This document shows positions 7,168 to 15,972 of a DNA stretch of 64,000 nt, one piece after another. A model generated the notes under the pieces. It searched no databases. It had not been told where the DNA came from and saw only the letters and a list, made by a program, of their open reading frames with translations. The translations under genes were made by a program, and so were the position numbers. The DNA is from an uncultured Jannaschia sp. (GTDB taxonomy: Bacteria; Pseudomonadota; Alphaproteobacteria; Rhodobacterales; Rhodobacteraceae). How positions within the stretch are numbered: position 1 is the stretch's first letter; each line of letters begins with the position of its first letter. The stretch is from assembly GCF_947494055.1 (NCBI RefSeq), contig NZ_CANLTR010000006.1, positions 1-64,000 of the forward strand, given 5' to 3'.

Positions 7168-8913
7168 ATGGGCTGGCTCGGCGTCACCGCCTCGGCCACG
7201 GGGCGACGCTGGGTCGGGCCCGACGCCGCCGAGGACCGCGCGGCGGAGGCCATCGCGCAATCGGGCCTGCCCCTCGCCGTAGCCCGACATCTGGCGCGTC
7301 GCGGCGTCGACACTGGAACCGCTGCGGCGTTCCTCGACCCGAAGCTGCGCGACCTGCTGCCCGACCCCCTGTCGCTGCGCGACATGGGACCCGCCGCCGC
7401 GCGCCTTTCCGGCGCGGCGGATCGCGGCGAACGCATCGCCATCTTCGCCGATTACGACGTCGACGGCGCGGCCTCCGCGGCGCTCCTCGTCTGGTGGCTC
7501 CGCGCACTCGGGCGCGAAGTGACGCTCTACGTCCCCGACCGGATCGAGGAGGGCTACGGGCCGAACGCTCCCGCCATCGCCCGGCTCGTGCAGGCGCACG
7601 ACCTGATCGTCTGCGTCGATTGCGGCACCGTGAGCCACGACGCCCTTGCCGTTGCCGAAGGACAGGCCGACGTGATCGTGCTCGATCACCATCTGGGGGG
7701 CGAGACGCTGCCCCCTGCCCTCGCCGTCGTGAACCCGAACCGGATGGACGAAACCGGCGAGCTCGCGCATCTCTGTGCCGCGACGGTCGTCTTCCTCTGC
7801 CTCGTCGAGGCCAACCGGCAGCGTCGCGCGGCGGGGCACGCGACGCCCGACCTGATAGCGATGCTCGACCTCGTGGCGCTGGCGACCGTCGCCGACGTCG
7901 CACCGCTCCTCGGGATCAATCGCGCGCTGGTCCGGCAGGGGCTCCTCGTCCTGCGCGGCCGCGCCCGGCCGGGCCTGCGGGCGCTCGCCGATGCCGCCCG
8001 GATGGACGGGCCGCCGACGGCCTACCATCTGGGCTACCTGCTCGGTCCCCGGATCAACGCCGGCGGGCGAATCGGCGCCGCGGATCTCGGCGCGCGGCTG
8101 CTCTCGACCACGTCGGATGCCGAGGCCGGCGCGCTGGCCGAGCGGCTCGACACGCTCAACGCCGAGCGCCGCGCGATCGAGGCGCAGGTGACGCAAGCGG
8201 CGATGGCGCAGGCCGAGGCGCAGGCGAACGGTCCCCTCGTCTGGGCGGCGGGCGAGGGCTGGCATCCAGGCGTCGTCGGCATCGTCGCCTCCCGCCTGAA
8301 GGAGGCGCTCAACCGCCCCGCCGTCGTGATCGGCCTGCGCGCGGACGGGACCGGACAGGGCTCGGCCCGCTCCGTCGCCGGGGTGGATCTGGGGGCCTCG
8401 ATACAGCGTCTGGCGGCGGAGGGCTGGCTCCTGAAGGGCGGCGGCCACCGCATGGCGGCAGGCCTCACGGTGGAGGCCGGCAGGATCGAGGGCGCGATGG
8501 CCCGGCTCGGCGAGTTGTTGGCCCAACAGGGCGCGGGCGCGGCGGGCCCGCGGGACCTGCGCGTCGACGGCACCCTTATGCCGGGCGCTGCGACGCGCGA
8601 GCTGGTCGGCCAGCTCGAGGCCGCCGGGCCGTTCGGCCAGAGCGCGTCCGCTCCGCGCTTCGCGTTCCCCGCCCTGCGTGCCGCGCAGTCCCGCGCCGTC
8701 GGCGACGGGCATCTGAAGGTGACCTTCACCGACGGCGGGCCGCTCCGCCTCGACGCGATCGCGTTCCGCGCCGGTGCCAGTGGCCTGACCGAGGCGATCG
8801 AACGCGCCGCAGGCGCGCCGCTCCACGTCGCCGGCCGACTCGAACTCAACCGCTGGAAGGGCCGCGAGACCGTGCAGCTCAACCTTGAGGATGTCGCACG
8901 GCCGGAGACGTGA
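7168..8913 (+). CDS. recJ: Single-stranded-DNA-specific exonuclease RecJ
   Basis: This 581-residue DHH-family 5'-3' single-strand exonuclease acts in recombination and mismatch repair. Motif I is IFADYDVDGAASAALL, and motif III contains DHHLGGE, the DHH metal site. The DHHA1 domain has GWHPGVVGIVASRLKEAL and GGGHRMAAGL. The C-terminal OB-like domain ends with GRLELNRWKGRETVQLNLED. All catalytic motifs look intact and the length is normal. The ATG at 7168 starts one base after the glpX stop. tRNA-Glu lies 78 bp downstream. Confidence 0.96.
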   Translation: MGWLGVTASATGRRWVGPDAAEDRAAEAIAQSGLPLAVARHLARRGVDTGTAAAFLDPKLRDLLPDPLSLRDMGPAAARLSGAADRGERIAIFADYDVDGAASAALLVWWLRALGREVTLYVPDRIEEGYGPNAPAIARLVQAHDLIVCVDCGTVSHDALAVAEGQADVIVLDHHLGGETLPPALAVVNPNRMDETGELAHLCAATVVFLCLVEANRQRRAAGHATPDLIAMLDLVALATVADVAPLLGINRALVRQGLLVLRGRARPGLRALADAARMDGPPTAYHLGYLLGPRINAGGRIGAADLGARLLSTTSDAEAGALAERLDTLNAERRAIEAQVTQAAMAQAEAQANGPLVWAAGEGWHPGVVGIVASRLKEALNRPAVVIGLRADGTGQGSARSVAGVDLGASIQRLAAEGWLLKGGGHRMAAGLTVEAGRIEGAMARLGELLAQQGAGAAGPRDLRVDGTLMPGAATRELVGQLEAAGPFGQSASAPRFAFPALRAAQSRAVGDGHLKVTFTDGGPLRLDAIAFRAGASGLTEAIERAAGAPLHVAGRLELNRWKGRETVQLNLEDVARPET

Positions 8914-8991
8914 CGCCCGCCCCGGATTTTCCCTTAAAATCCGCTTGCGACCGCAGGATCCCTCGCCTAAACACCCCTCACGCCGGATCAC

Positions 8992-9066
8992 GGCCCGTTC
9001 GTCTATCGGTTAGGACGCCAGGTTTTCAACCTGGAAAGAGGGGTTCGATTCCCCTACGGGCTGCCA
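8992..9066 (+). tRNA. tRNA-Glu (anticodon TTC), CCA encoded
   Basis: This is a 75-nt cloverleaf. The acceptor GGCCCGT (8992-8998) pairs with ACGGGCT (9056-9062), with the first pair G-U, usual for alphaproteobacterial tRNA-Glu. The anticodon stem is CCAGGTT-TTC-AACCTGG and the T arm is AGGGGTTCGATTCCCCT. Discriminator G is at 9063 and CCA at 9064-9066. No second tRNA follows. Confidence 0.96.
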
Positions 9067-9154
9067 ATTCCCCTTGTGGCATTGTCGATGCTGTCGGTCA
9101 CAGTTGAGTCCAGGGCATGTACAGGCGCGACTTCTCTCGGGAACTGCCGTGCCG

Positions 9155-10180
9155 TCAGACGGGCCGCGGTGCGTCGCTCACGCGGCGCCCGGCGATCGTC
9201 GGAACCGCGACCGTATGGCGCGCGCGACCGCAGCGCTTCGACTCGTAGAGCGCCCTGTCGGCATCGGATACGAGGCGCCTGGTATCGAGCTTGTCGTAGA
9301 AGTTCGACATGGTGATACCGATGCTGCCCGAAATGCGGCAGGCATGGCCTTGCCAGTCGATCGGCTTTTCCAGACGTCCGATGATGCGGGCCGCGATCCG
9401 GCGCATGATCTCGACCTCGGTGCAATCGGCGAAGACGAGCATGAACTCGTCACCGCCCGTCCGCGCGACCATGTCGTCCCGCCGCACCTCAGCGCGGAGG
9501 ATGCGGGCAACTTCCTCCAGCACGTGATCGCCGGCCGCGTGGCCCAGCGAATCGTTGATCGACTTGAAGAAGTCCAGATCGAGATGCATTAGTCCGAACG
9601 GCTGCTTCCGACTGTCCGCTAGGCGCGCGAGATACACGTCCATCGCCCGGCGGTTGCGCAGACCGGTCAGCTTGTCCGTCGCCGCCTCCTCCTCGGCGGT
9701 CCGACGTGCCTGTTCCAGGCGGTCGCTCAGCCGTTCGAACTCGGTCAGGACGACGTCGTGGGCTTCCTTCAGGAACAGCAGGTCGACCGTCGGATCGACT
9801 TCCGAGAAGTCCTGCGCGGTCAGACGGTGGCGGCGCAAGGCCTCCCCCGGATCGGCGCTGAAGGACAGGTTGAGCAGTATCCGCCCCTCGGCGAGCGGAA
9901 ACGCCATGCAGCGCAAACGGGTCGCGCGCTCGTCCGCACCGATCCGCGTCTCGCGCAGGAGTTCGACCTTGAGACGCCGGTCTGTCCGGTCCCGAAGGGC
10001 ATCCATATCCGCGGCAAAATTCGGCGAGACGAATCGCAGCACGTCGGCGATCCCGTCATCCGCGCCCATCGGCGCGATCCGCGCGAGCGTCGCACCCGCG
10101 TGACTGACCCTGCCATCCGCCTCGAGGAGGAGCATCATCGGCATTGCCTTGGCGAGGACGGATGGATCGATGCCGATCAT
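9155..10180 (-). CDS. HNOBA-GGDEF diguanylate cyclase paired with an H-NOX protein
   Basis: This 341-residue protein has two parts. Residues about 1-140 resemble the heme-NO-binding-associated (HNOBA, PAS-like) domain, ending in the diagnostic LTAQDFSEVDPTVDLLFLKE. A short coiled coil (about 140-168) leads to a GGDEF domain (170-320). The catalytic motif GGDEF is at 242-246. The inhibitory site RxxD is at R233-D236, five residues upstream, so it should make cyclic di-GMP and be product-inhibited. The frame is open far upstream (to 10567), but the ATG at 10180 lies two bases after the H-NOX stop and has GAGG nearby. It is probably translated with the H-NOX gene and regulated by it. Confidence 0.88.
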   Translation of the reverse strand: MIGIDPSVLAKAMPMMLLLEADGRVSHAGATLARIAPMGADDGIADVLRFVSPNFAADMDALRDRTDRRLKVELLRETRIGADERATRLRCMAFPLAEGRILLNLSFSADPGEALRRHRLTAQDFSEVDPTVDLLFLKEAHDVVLTEFERLSDRLEQARRTAEEEAATDKLTGLRNRRAMDVYLARLADSRKQPFGLMHLDLDFFKSINDSLGHAAGDHVLEEVARILRAEVRRDDMVARTGGDEFMLVFADCTEVEIMRRIAARIIGRLEKPIDWQGHACRISGSIGITMSNFYDKLDTRRLVSDADRALYESKRCGRARHTVAVPTIAGRRVSDAPRPV

Positions 10181-10182
10181 CC

Positions 10183-10779
10183 TCAGGTCACCCCGCCCAA
10201 GGTGAATTCGCGCGGCGCGTGGAAAGCGTGTTCGATGACCTGCACCGTCACCTGATCGGTCCAGCCGTCGCCTTTGGGCCGGGACCGGTCGGCGTCGATC
10301 AGGACGAGGGCGCCGTAATCGTCGGCCATCGCGCGCAGGCTTCCGGTCAGGACAGCGCCCGCGCCCGGAAACGACCATTGCGACGTCACGTGGAAGATCC
10401 CCGGATCCGGCTCGGCGATCTCGAAATGCGGCAGATCGATTCCCGGCAGCGCCATGCGCGCGCGGTCGTGGAGCTCGTCGAGCGAGTAGAGGAGATCCAC
10501 GAATGTCCGGCCCGAGAACCGGATCAGGCGTCGGACCTGCTCCAGCGGGGGATGGGTACAGATCCAATGGCCGATATCCTCGAAGATGACCATGATCGGG
10601 CGATTCAGGCGTTCGCCCGAGGCATCCATGAGCCGGAGCATGAGGGCCGCATCGTAGTTCCGCAACGCTTCGAAACGACCGTACGGGGCGTCGGCGTCAC
10701 GGCGGATCTGTGACCAGATCTGAGGGCCGTGCTGATCGATCACGAACTCCTCGAGCGTCTTGCAGATCAAACCGTGCAT
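10183..10779 (-). CDS. H-NOX (heme nitric oxide/oxygen binding) protein
   Basis: This 198-residue stand-alone H-NOX sensor is expected to bind heme and nitric oxide and to control a partner enzyme. The N-terminus MHGLICKTLEEFV and the DELH segment (His104, the proximal heme ligand) are conserved. The YxSxR motif that holds the heme propionates in classical H-NOX proteins appears replaced by HVTSQ (130-134). The start at 10779 follows CGGAGGTCGGA; the frame could extend to 10818. The stop is two bases before the HNOBA-GGDEF gene. H-NOX/diguanylate cyclase pairs in Legionella and Shewanella link NO to biofilm control, which suggests the same logic here. Confidence 0.85.
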   Translation of the reverse strand: MHGLICKTLEEFVIDQHGPQIWSQIRRDADAPYGRFEALRNYDAALMLRLMDASGERLNRPIMVIFEDIGHWICTHPPLEQVRRLIRFSGRTFVDLLYSLDELHDRARMALPGIDLPHFEIAEPDPGIFHVTSQWSFPGAGAVLTGSLRAMADDYGALVLIDADRSRPKGDGWTDQVTVQVIEHAFHAPREFTLGGVT

Positions 10780-10840
10780 TCCGACCTCCGATCCGGATCC
10801 AATGCATCGCGGTTTCAACCAGCCAATCCTGAAGATCGCG

Positions 10841-11548
10841 TTACGTTTCGGGGATCGGCACGCCCTGTGTCGCGAGCCATTGCGGCAAATGCGTCACGTC
10901 CGGCAGGACGGCCTCCGCGTGTTCGGCGAGTCGCGTTCGATCGAGCGTTCCGGTCAGGACGGCGACGGCGCGCAATCCCGCGCCGCGTGCCGCGGCCATG
11001 TCGGTGAGTCCGTCGCCGACCAGCACGACCGTCTCCCGCTTCAGGCCCAGTTCGTCGGCGAAGGCGGCGGCCCCGGCCGGGTCCGGCTTGGCGCCGTAGC
11101 CGCTGTCGCAGCCGATGATGCGGTCGAGATGGGGGGCAAGCTGCAAGCGCGAGAGCTGGGCCTGCGCCTCCGCCGCGTCGGCATTGGTAAGCACCCCGAG
11201 CGCGAGACCCGCCCGCTTGAGGCGTCCCAAAAGGTCCGCCAGGCCCGGCACCGCAACCTGTTCGACCGCTGCCTGTCGCGGCGCAAGCCACGCGGCGAGC
11301 CGGTCGGCCGGCCATCCTATGCGTTTGCCCACGGCCCGGGCCACGGTGTCGCCCGTCGCCGTGACGAACAGCCCGTCCGCCGCGATCCGCCCCCCTTGCA
11401 GGTCGTAGCCATAGGATTCCGCGATTTCCGCCGGATCGGCGCCCGAGGCACGGGCCAGGGCATAGATCGTCTCCGGCATCCACGCTTCCCAGGTCGCGCG
11501 GAAATCGGTGAGTGTGCCGTCCTTGTCGAACAGGATCGCGCGGATCAT
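10841..11548 (-). CDS. HAD-superfamily phosphatase (phosphoglycolate phosphatase-like)
   Basis: This 235-residue HAD hydrolase of subfamily IA has motif I at FDKDGTLTDF (nucleophile D8, acid D10). Motif II lies within GVLTNADA, and motifs III and IV are in the KPDPAGAAAF and LVGDGLTDMAAARGAG segments. A helical cap lies between residues 20 and 90. Such enzymes remove phosphate from small metabolites such as phosphoglycolate; the actual substrate cannot be told from sequence. The ATG at 11548 is 10 bp after the stop of the DUF1223 gene, so the two likely form one transcript. The open frame to 11608 overlaps that gene and is not used. Confidence 0.85.
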   Translation of the reverse strand: MIRAILFDKDGTLTDFRATWEAWMPETIYALARASGADPAEIAESYGYDLQGGRIAADGLFVTATGDTVARAVGKRIGWPADRLAAWLAPRQAAVEQVAVPGLADLLGRLKRAGLALGVLTNADAAEAQAQLSRLQLAPHLDRIIGCDSGYGAKPDPAGAAAFADELGLKRETVVLVGDGLTDMAAARGAGLRAVAVLTGTLDRTRLAEHAEAVLPDVTHLPQWLATQGVPIPET

Positions 11549-11558
11549 CGCTCGGGCA

Positions 11559-12239
11559 TCAATCCAGCCGCAGCGCGCCGACGATGGGCCCCGGCTTGCC
11601 GTCGACAAGTTCCTGCGCGAGTACGGCCTGCGCCAGCCCGTCCTCGGGTTCGGGCACGCTGACGGTCGTCTCCGATCCGTCCCATTCCTGCAGGACGCTC
11701 CAGGATTCGACGATGTTGTGGTAGGTCATGTCGTGACCGGCATTCTCGCCCCGCAGGATATGGACGGACGAGGTCGGACGGTAGGTCGCGAGGATCAGGA
11801 CGCCCGACGCGTCGCTCGGCCCCGCGGTCACGGCGCGGGTTCCGTCGGATGCCGGGCGTAGGACGTCGCCGGTCCGGTCGGCATGCTTCATCACCAGTTC
11901 CGCCAGCGCCATGCCCGATGGACCCGCGACCTGGTCGACCCCGCCCACGACGAAATGCGGCGTGTAGACGACGCTCGACCCGGCGACGGCGGCATAGGCG
12001 CGCTGCCGGTCGACATAGGCCGGCTCGGCGAAGGTATCGGCCCAGCCGATCCAGTCCCAGTAATCGACATGCAGCGAGAGCGCGATGACGTCGTCGCGAT
12101 CCGCGAGCTCGCCCAGCATCTCGTCGGCCGGCGGGCAGGCCGAGCAGCCCTGCGAGGTGAAGAGCTCGACGACGACCGGATCGGCGGCCGCGGGCAAGGT
12201 CGTGCAGGCGAACAGGGCGGCGGAAAGGACGGCGCGCAT
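11559..12239 (-). CDS. Secreted DUF1223 protein with thioredoxin-like CxxC
   Basis: This 226-residue protein has a signal peptide (MRAVLSAALFACTTLPAAAD, cleavage after AAA about residue 19). The mature part begins with VVVELFTSQGCSACPPAD, the DUF1223 signature containing a CSAC motif in a thioredoxin-like setting. It also has LHVDYWDWIGWADTFA, another family hallmark. It is predicted to be periplasmic; a redox role is suggested by the fold but has not been established to my knowledge. The start at 12239 follows GGAGCCTGCCG. It lies between acnA and the HAD gene on the same strand, after the acnA terminator. Confidence 0.85.
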   Translation of the reverse strand: MRAVLSAALFACTTLPAAADPVVVELFTSQGCSACPPADEMLGELADRDDVIALSLHVDYWDWIGWADTFAEPAYVDRQRAYAAVAGSSVVYTPHFVVGGVDQVAGPSGMALAELVMKHADRTGDVLRPASDGTRAVTAGPSDASGVLILATYRPTSSVHILRGENAGHDMTYHNIVESWSVLQEWDGSETTVSVPEPEDGLAQAVLAQELVDGKPGPIVGALRLD

Positions 12240-12362
12240 CGGCAGGCTCCGGTCGAGTGGTCCGTCCGGTCTAGCGATGTCGGGCCGCACCGGCCATGCA
12301 CGGGGCCGTCACAAGATCGCGAAGGTGCGTGACAGCCACAGGACGCCGCCGCCCGACGTTCC

Positions 12363-12389
12363 ACGAAAACGGCCCCCGAAGGGGCCGTT
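12363..12389 (-). terminator. acnA terminator with UUCG tetraloop
   Basis: On the minus strand AACGGCCCC-TTCG-GGGGCCGTT forms a 9-bp stem closed by a C(UUCG)G tetraloop, followed by TTCGTGG. It starts 31 bp after the acnA stop. Confidence 0.85.
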
Positions 12390-12420
12390 CGTTACCGTTC
12401 AGCACTAGCGAAAGCGAATG

Positions 12421-15195
12421 TCAGGCTGCAGCGAGGCTCCGCAGCACGTAATGCAGCACGCCACCGTTCTTGATGTAGTCGATCTCGACCTCGGTATCGA
12501 TGCGGCAGCGGAGGGTGACGGTCTTGTCGGTGCCGTCGTTCATCCTGATCCTCGCCTCGACCTCCTGCAGCGGCTTCACGTCGGCGAGGCCGGTGATCGT
12601 CACCTCCTCCTGCCCCGTCAGGCCGAGCGTCGCACGGGTGTCGCCGCCGGTGAACTCGAACGGGATCACGCCCATGCCGACGAGGTTGGAGCGATGGATG
12701 CGCTCGAAGCTCTCGGCGATCACGGCCTTCACGCCCAGAAGCGCGGTGCCCTTCGCCGCCCAGTCGCGGGAGGAACCGGCACCGTACTGCTCGCCGCCAA
12801 ACACGACGAGCGGCACGCCGCGCTCCTGCCACGCCATCGCCGCGTCGTAGATCGAGGTCTGTTCCCCGTCCGGCCCGAGCGTGTAGCCGCCTTCGACATT
12901 GTCCAGCATCTCGTTCCTGATGCGGATATTAGCGAAGGTTCCGCGCATCATCACCTCGTGATTGCCGCGCCGAGAGCCGTAGGAGTTGAACTCCCGCGGC
13001 GCGACCTGCCGCTCGGTCAGGTACTTGCCGGCGGGCGAGGTCTCCTTGAACGACCCGGCGGGCGAGATATGGTCGGTTGTGATCATGTCGCCCAGGATCG
13101 CGAGGACCCGCGCGCCTTCGATATCCTCGATCGCGCCGGGGTTCGGGTCCATGTCCCGGAAGTAGGGCGGGTTCTGCACGTAGGTCGACGCGGCCGGCCA
13201 GTCGTAGGTCTCCTGCTGCGGCACGTCGACCGACTGCCACTTCTCGTCGCCCTCGAAGACGTCCGCGTATTTTTCCTGGAACGACTCGCGCGTCACCGTG
13301 CGCTCGACCAGCTCGGCAACCTCCTTGGCGGAGGGCCAGATGTCCTTGAGGTAGACGTCCTGCCCGTCCTTGCCCTTCCCGAGCGACGCGGTCGTGATGT
13401 CGACGTTCATGTCGCCCACCAGCGCGTAGGCCACGACGAGCGGCGGCGAGGCCAGGTAATTCGCGCGAACGTCGGGCGAGATCCGGCCCTCGAAGTTGCG
13501 GTTGCCCGACAGGACGGCCGTCGCGATCAGATCGTTGTCGTTGATCGTCTGGGAGATTTCCGGCGCCAGCGGGCCGGAATTGCCGATGCAGGTCGTGCAG
13601 CCGTAACCGACGAGGTTGAACCCGATCGCGTCGAGATCCTCCTGCAGCTCCGCCGCCTCGAGATAGGCCGACACGACTTGGGAGCCGGGGGCGAGCGAGG
13701 TCTTGACCCAGGGCTTCCGGTTCAAACCCAGCTCGCGGGCCTTCCGCGCGACGAGACCCGCGCCGATCATCACGTAGGGGTTCGACGTGTTCGTGCAGGA
13801 GGTGATGGAGGCAATCACGATCGAGCCGTCGTGCATCTGGTAGGCGCCGCCTTCCGCATCGACGTAGCCGCGCATGTGGTGCCCCTCGTCGCCGGGAATA
13901 TCGACCGGCTCGGGCGCACCGCCCTCGCCTTCCCAACGAACCTCGGCGCGCGGGCTCACGTCCTTGCCGGTGCGGATGCCCTTGACGTACTGACCGAACG
14001 CTTTCGATGCCTCGGTCAGCGCGATGAAGTCCTGCGGCCGCTTCGGACCCGAGATCGCCGGCACGATGGTGCCCATGTCTAGATGCAGCGTGTCGGTATA
14101 GACCGGCGCGTAATCGTCCCCGCGCCACAATCCGTTCGCCTTGGCATAGGCCTCGACCAGCGCGATGCGATCCTTCGCGCGACCGGTATTCTCCAGATAG
14201 CGCAGCGTCTCGCCGTCGATCGGAAAGAAGCCGCAGGTCGCGCCGTATTCGGGCGCCATGTTGGCGATAGTCGCACGGTCGGCGAGCGGCAGGTTGTCGA
14301 GCCCGCTGCCGTAGAACTCCACGAACTTGCCGACGACGCCCTTCTTGCGCAGCATCTCCACGACCTTGAGGACGAGGTCGGTGCCCGTCGTCCCCTCGAC
14401 CATCGCGCCGGTCAGCTCGAAGCCCACGACCTCGGGGATCAGCATGGAGATCGGCTGGCCCAGCATCGCCGCCTCAGCCTCGATCCCGCCCACGCCCCAG
14501 CCGAGGACCGCGGCGCCGTTGACCATCGTGGTATGACTGTCGGTGCCCACCAGCGTGTCCGGATAGGCGATCGTCGCGCCGGTCTGGTCCGCGTCGGTCC
14601 AGACCGTCTGGGCGAGGTATTCGAGGTTCACCTGATGGCAGATGCCGGTCCCCGGCGGGACGACGCGGAAATTGTCGAACGCGGTCTGACCCCATTTCAG
14701 GAACTGGTAGCGCTCGATGTTGCGCTCGTATTCGCGCTCCACGTTCACCTGGAACGCACGCGGGTTGCCGAACTCGTCAATCATCACCGAATGGTCGATG
14801 ACGAGGTCGACGGGATTGAGCGGATTGATCTTCTGCGCATCACCGCCGAGCGCCTTGATCCCGTCGCGCATCGCGGCCAGGTCGACGACGGCCGGCACGC
14901 CGGTGAAGTCCTGCATCAGGACGCGTGCGGGCCGGTAGGCGATCTCGCGCGGGTTCTGTCCACCCTTCGTCGCCCATTCGGCGAAGGCCCTCACGTCGTC
15001 GACGGAGACGGTCCGCCCGCCATCCTCGAAGCGCAGCATGTTCTCGAGAACGACCTTCAGCGCCGCGGGCAACTTGCTGAAATCGCCCAGCCCCGCCTCG
15101 GTCGCCGCGTCGATGGAATAGTAGTCGACCGTCTGTCCGTCCGCTTCGAGCGTGCGGCGGGTCTTGGCGGTATCGGTTCCGACTTGGACGGTCAT
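12421..15195 (-). CDS. acnA: Aconitate hydratase A
   Basis: This 924-residue enzyme interconverts citrate and isocitrate in the TCA cycle using a [4Fe-4S] cluster. The cluster ligands are visible in SCTNTSNP and in GYGCTTCIGNSGPL. The swivel domain has GSSRDWAAKGTALLG, which binds substrate carboxylates. Length and order match the AcnA/IRP1-like family. The ATG at 15195 follows GGAGCAAGCCC. The gene is divergent from ccmABCDG, a gene order typical for Rhodobacterales. A sigma-70-like promoter lies at 15255-15283, with direct repeats directly upstream of it. Confidence 0.98.
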   Translation of the reverse strand: MTVQVGTDTAKTRRTLEADGQTVDYYSIDAATEAGLGDFSKLPAALKVVLENMLRFEDGGRTVSVDDVRAFAEWATKGGQNPREIAYRPARVLMQDFTGVPAVVDLAAMRDGIKALGGDAQKINPLNPVDLVIDHSVMIDEFGNPRAFQVNVEREYERNIERYQFLKWGQTAFDNFRVVPPGTGICHQVNLEYLAQTVWTDADQTGATIAYPDTLVGTDSHTTMVNGAAVLGWGVGGIEAEAAMLGQPISMLIPEVVGFELTGAMVEGTTGTDLVLKVVEMLRKKGVVGKFVEFYGSGLDNLPLADRATIANMAPEYGATCGFFPIDGETLRYLENTGRAKDRIALVEAYAKANGLWRGDDYAPVYTDTLHLDMGTIVPAISGPKRPQDFIALTEASKAFGQYVKGIRTGKDVSPRAEVRWEGEGGAPEPVDIPGDEGHHMRGYVDAEGGAYQMHDGSIVIASITSCTNTSNPYVMIGAGLVARKARELGLNRKPWVKTSLAPGSQVVSAYLEAAELQEDLDAIGFNLVGYGCTTCIGNSGPLAPEISQTINDNDLIATAVLSGNRNFEGRISPDVRANYLASPPLVVAYALVGDMNVDITTASLGKGKDGQDVYLKDIWPSAKEVAELVERTVTRESFQEKYADVFEGDEKWQSVDVPQQETYDWPAASTYVQNPPYFRDMDPNPGAIEDIEGARVLAILGDMITTDHISPAGSFKETSPAGKYLTERQVAPREFNSYGSRRGNHEVMMRGTFANIRIRNEMLDNVEGGYTLGPDGEQTSIYDAAMAWQERGVPLVVFGGEQYGAGSSRDWAAKGTALLGVKAVIAESFERIHRSNLVGMGVIPFEFTGGDTRATLGLTGQEEVTITGLADVKPLQEVEARIRMNDGTDKTVTLRCRIDTEVEIDYIKNGGVLHYVLRSLAAA

Positions 15196-15254
15196 GGGCT
15201 TGCTCCGGATGGGTTGGCTGGCGGGTCACGCGCAGGCCGCGTGTCGTTGCCGGC

Positions 15255-15302
15255 TCAATGCCCGAAAGGCGGCCCGGGTTCAAGGGTATACCGTGGTATG
15301 CC
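15255..15302 (-). promoter_or_regulatory. Putative acnA promoter with GGTATNCC direct repeats upstream
   Basis: On the minus strand TTGAAC (15283-15278) and CATTGA (15260-15255) are 17 bp apart, placing transcription start near 15248 and a leader of about 50 nt. Just upstream, GGTATACC (15285-15292) and GGTATGCC (15295-15302) repeat with a 10-bp period, which looks like a regulator site. The regulator is unknown; it does not match the Irr box. Confidence 0.4.
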
Positions 15303-15348
15303 ATCCGACCCCCTCCCCATCCCGGCGCGGCGCGGATAGAGGGCGGGC

Positions 15349-15972
15349 ATGGACGTCACCGTCACCGACCTGACCTGCCGCCGGGGCGAGGCAATCGTCC
15401 TCGAAGGGGTCTCCTTCGTCTTGCCGCCCGGTCGGGCTCTCGCCCTCCGTGGCCCGAACGGGGCTGGGAAGACCACGCTGCTGCGAACTCTCGCCGGGCT
15501 GACGCCGCCCGTTGCCGGCACGATGCCGGACCCGGAGCGCGCCGCCTATGCCGCACATGCCGACGGTCTGAAGGCGCAGCTCACGATCGGCGAGAACCTC
15601 GCCTTCTGGGCCGCGATCTTCGGCACCGGCCGCGCCGAAATAGAGAAGGCCGCAATGGCCTTCGATCTCGGTCCACTCCACGGCAGGCTCGCGGCTGAGC
15701 TTTCCGCCGGGCAGAAGCGCCGGGCCGGCCTGGCCCGCCTTCTCGTCACCGGCCGGCCGCTCTGGCTTCTCGACGAGCCGACCGTTTCCCTCGACCGGGC
15801 AGCCGTCGACCGCTTCGCCCGCGTGATGCGCGCGCATCTCGACGCCGGCGGTTCCGCGATCCTCGCGACCCATATCGACCTCGGCATCGAGGCGGACGAA
15901 CTCGACGTCACGGTCTTCGTTGCGAAATCCGACGCGACGCTCCGCGATCCCTTTGCCGAGGCCGTCGAGTGA
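15349..15972 (+). CDS. ccmA: Cytochrome c biogenesis ATP-binding export protein CcmA
   Basis: This 207-residue ABC ATPase is the energy subunit of CcmABCD, which loads heme onto and releases it from CcmE during System I cytochrome c maturation. Walker A is [12 protein letters not shown] (about 36-47), the signature is [16 protein letters not shown], and Walker B is [13 protein letters not shown]. The length is normal for CcmA, which is a short ABC protein. The stop overlaps the ccmB start by 4 bp (15969-15972). The ATG at 15349 follows GAGGGCGGGC. It is the first gene of a five-gene ccm operon; ccmE, ccmF and ccmH are not in the window. Confidence 0.96.
   Translation: MDVTVTDLTCRRGEAIVLEGVSFVLPPGRALALRGPNGAGKTTLLRTLAGLTPPVAGTMPDPERAAYAAHADGLKAQLTIGENLAFWAAIFGTGRAEIEKAAMAFDLGPLHGRLAAELSAGQKRRAGLARLLVTGRPLWLLDEPTVSLDRAAVDRFARVMRAHLDAGGSAILATHIDLGIEADELDVTVFVAKSDATLRDPFAEAVE

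Noticed and set aside
12418-14082. 554-codon ORF antisense to acnA
   Set aside because: Long antisense frames are expected at about 70% GC. The acnA strand has perfect family motifs and this frame has none. The same applies to 1214-2473, 4806-6035, 7072-8991, 27614-29107, 36990-38828, 44106-45386 and 47443-49527.
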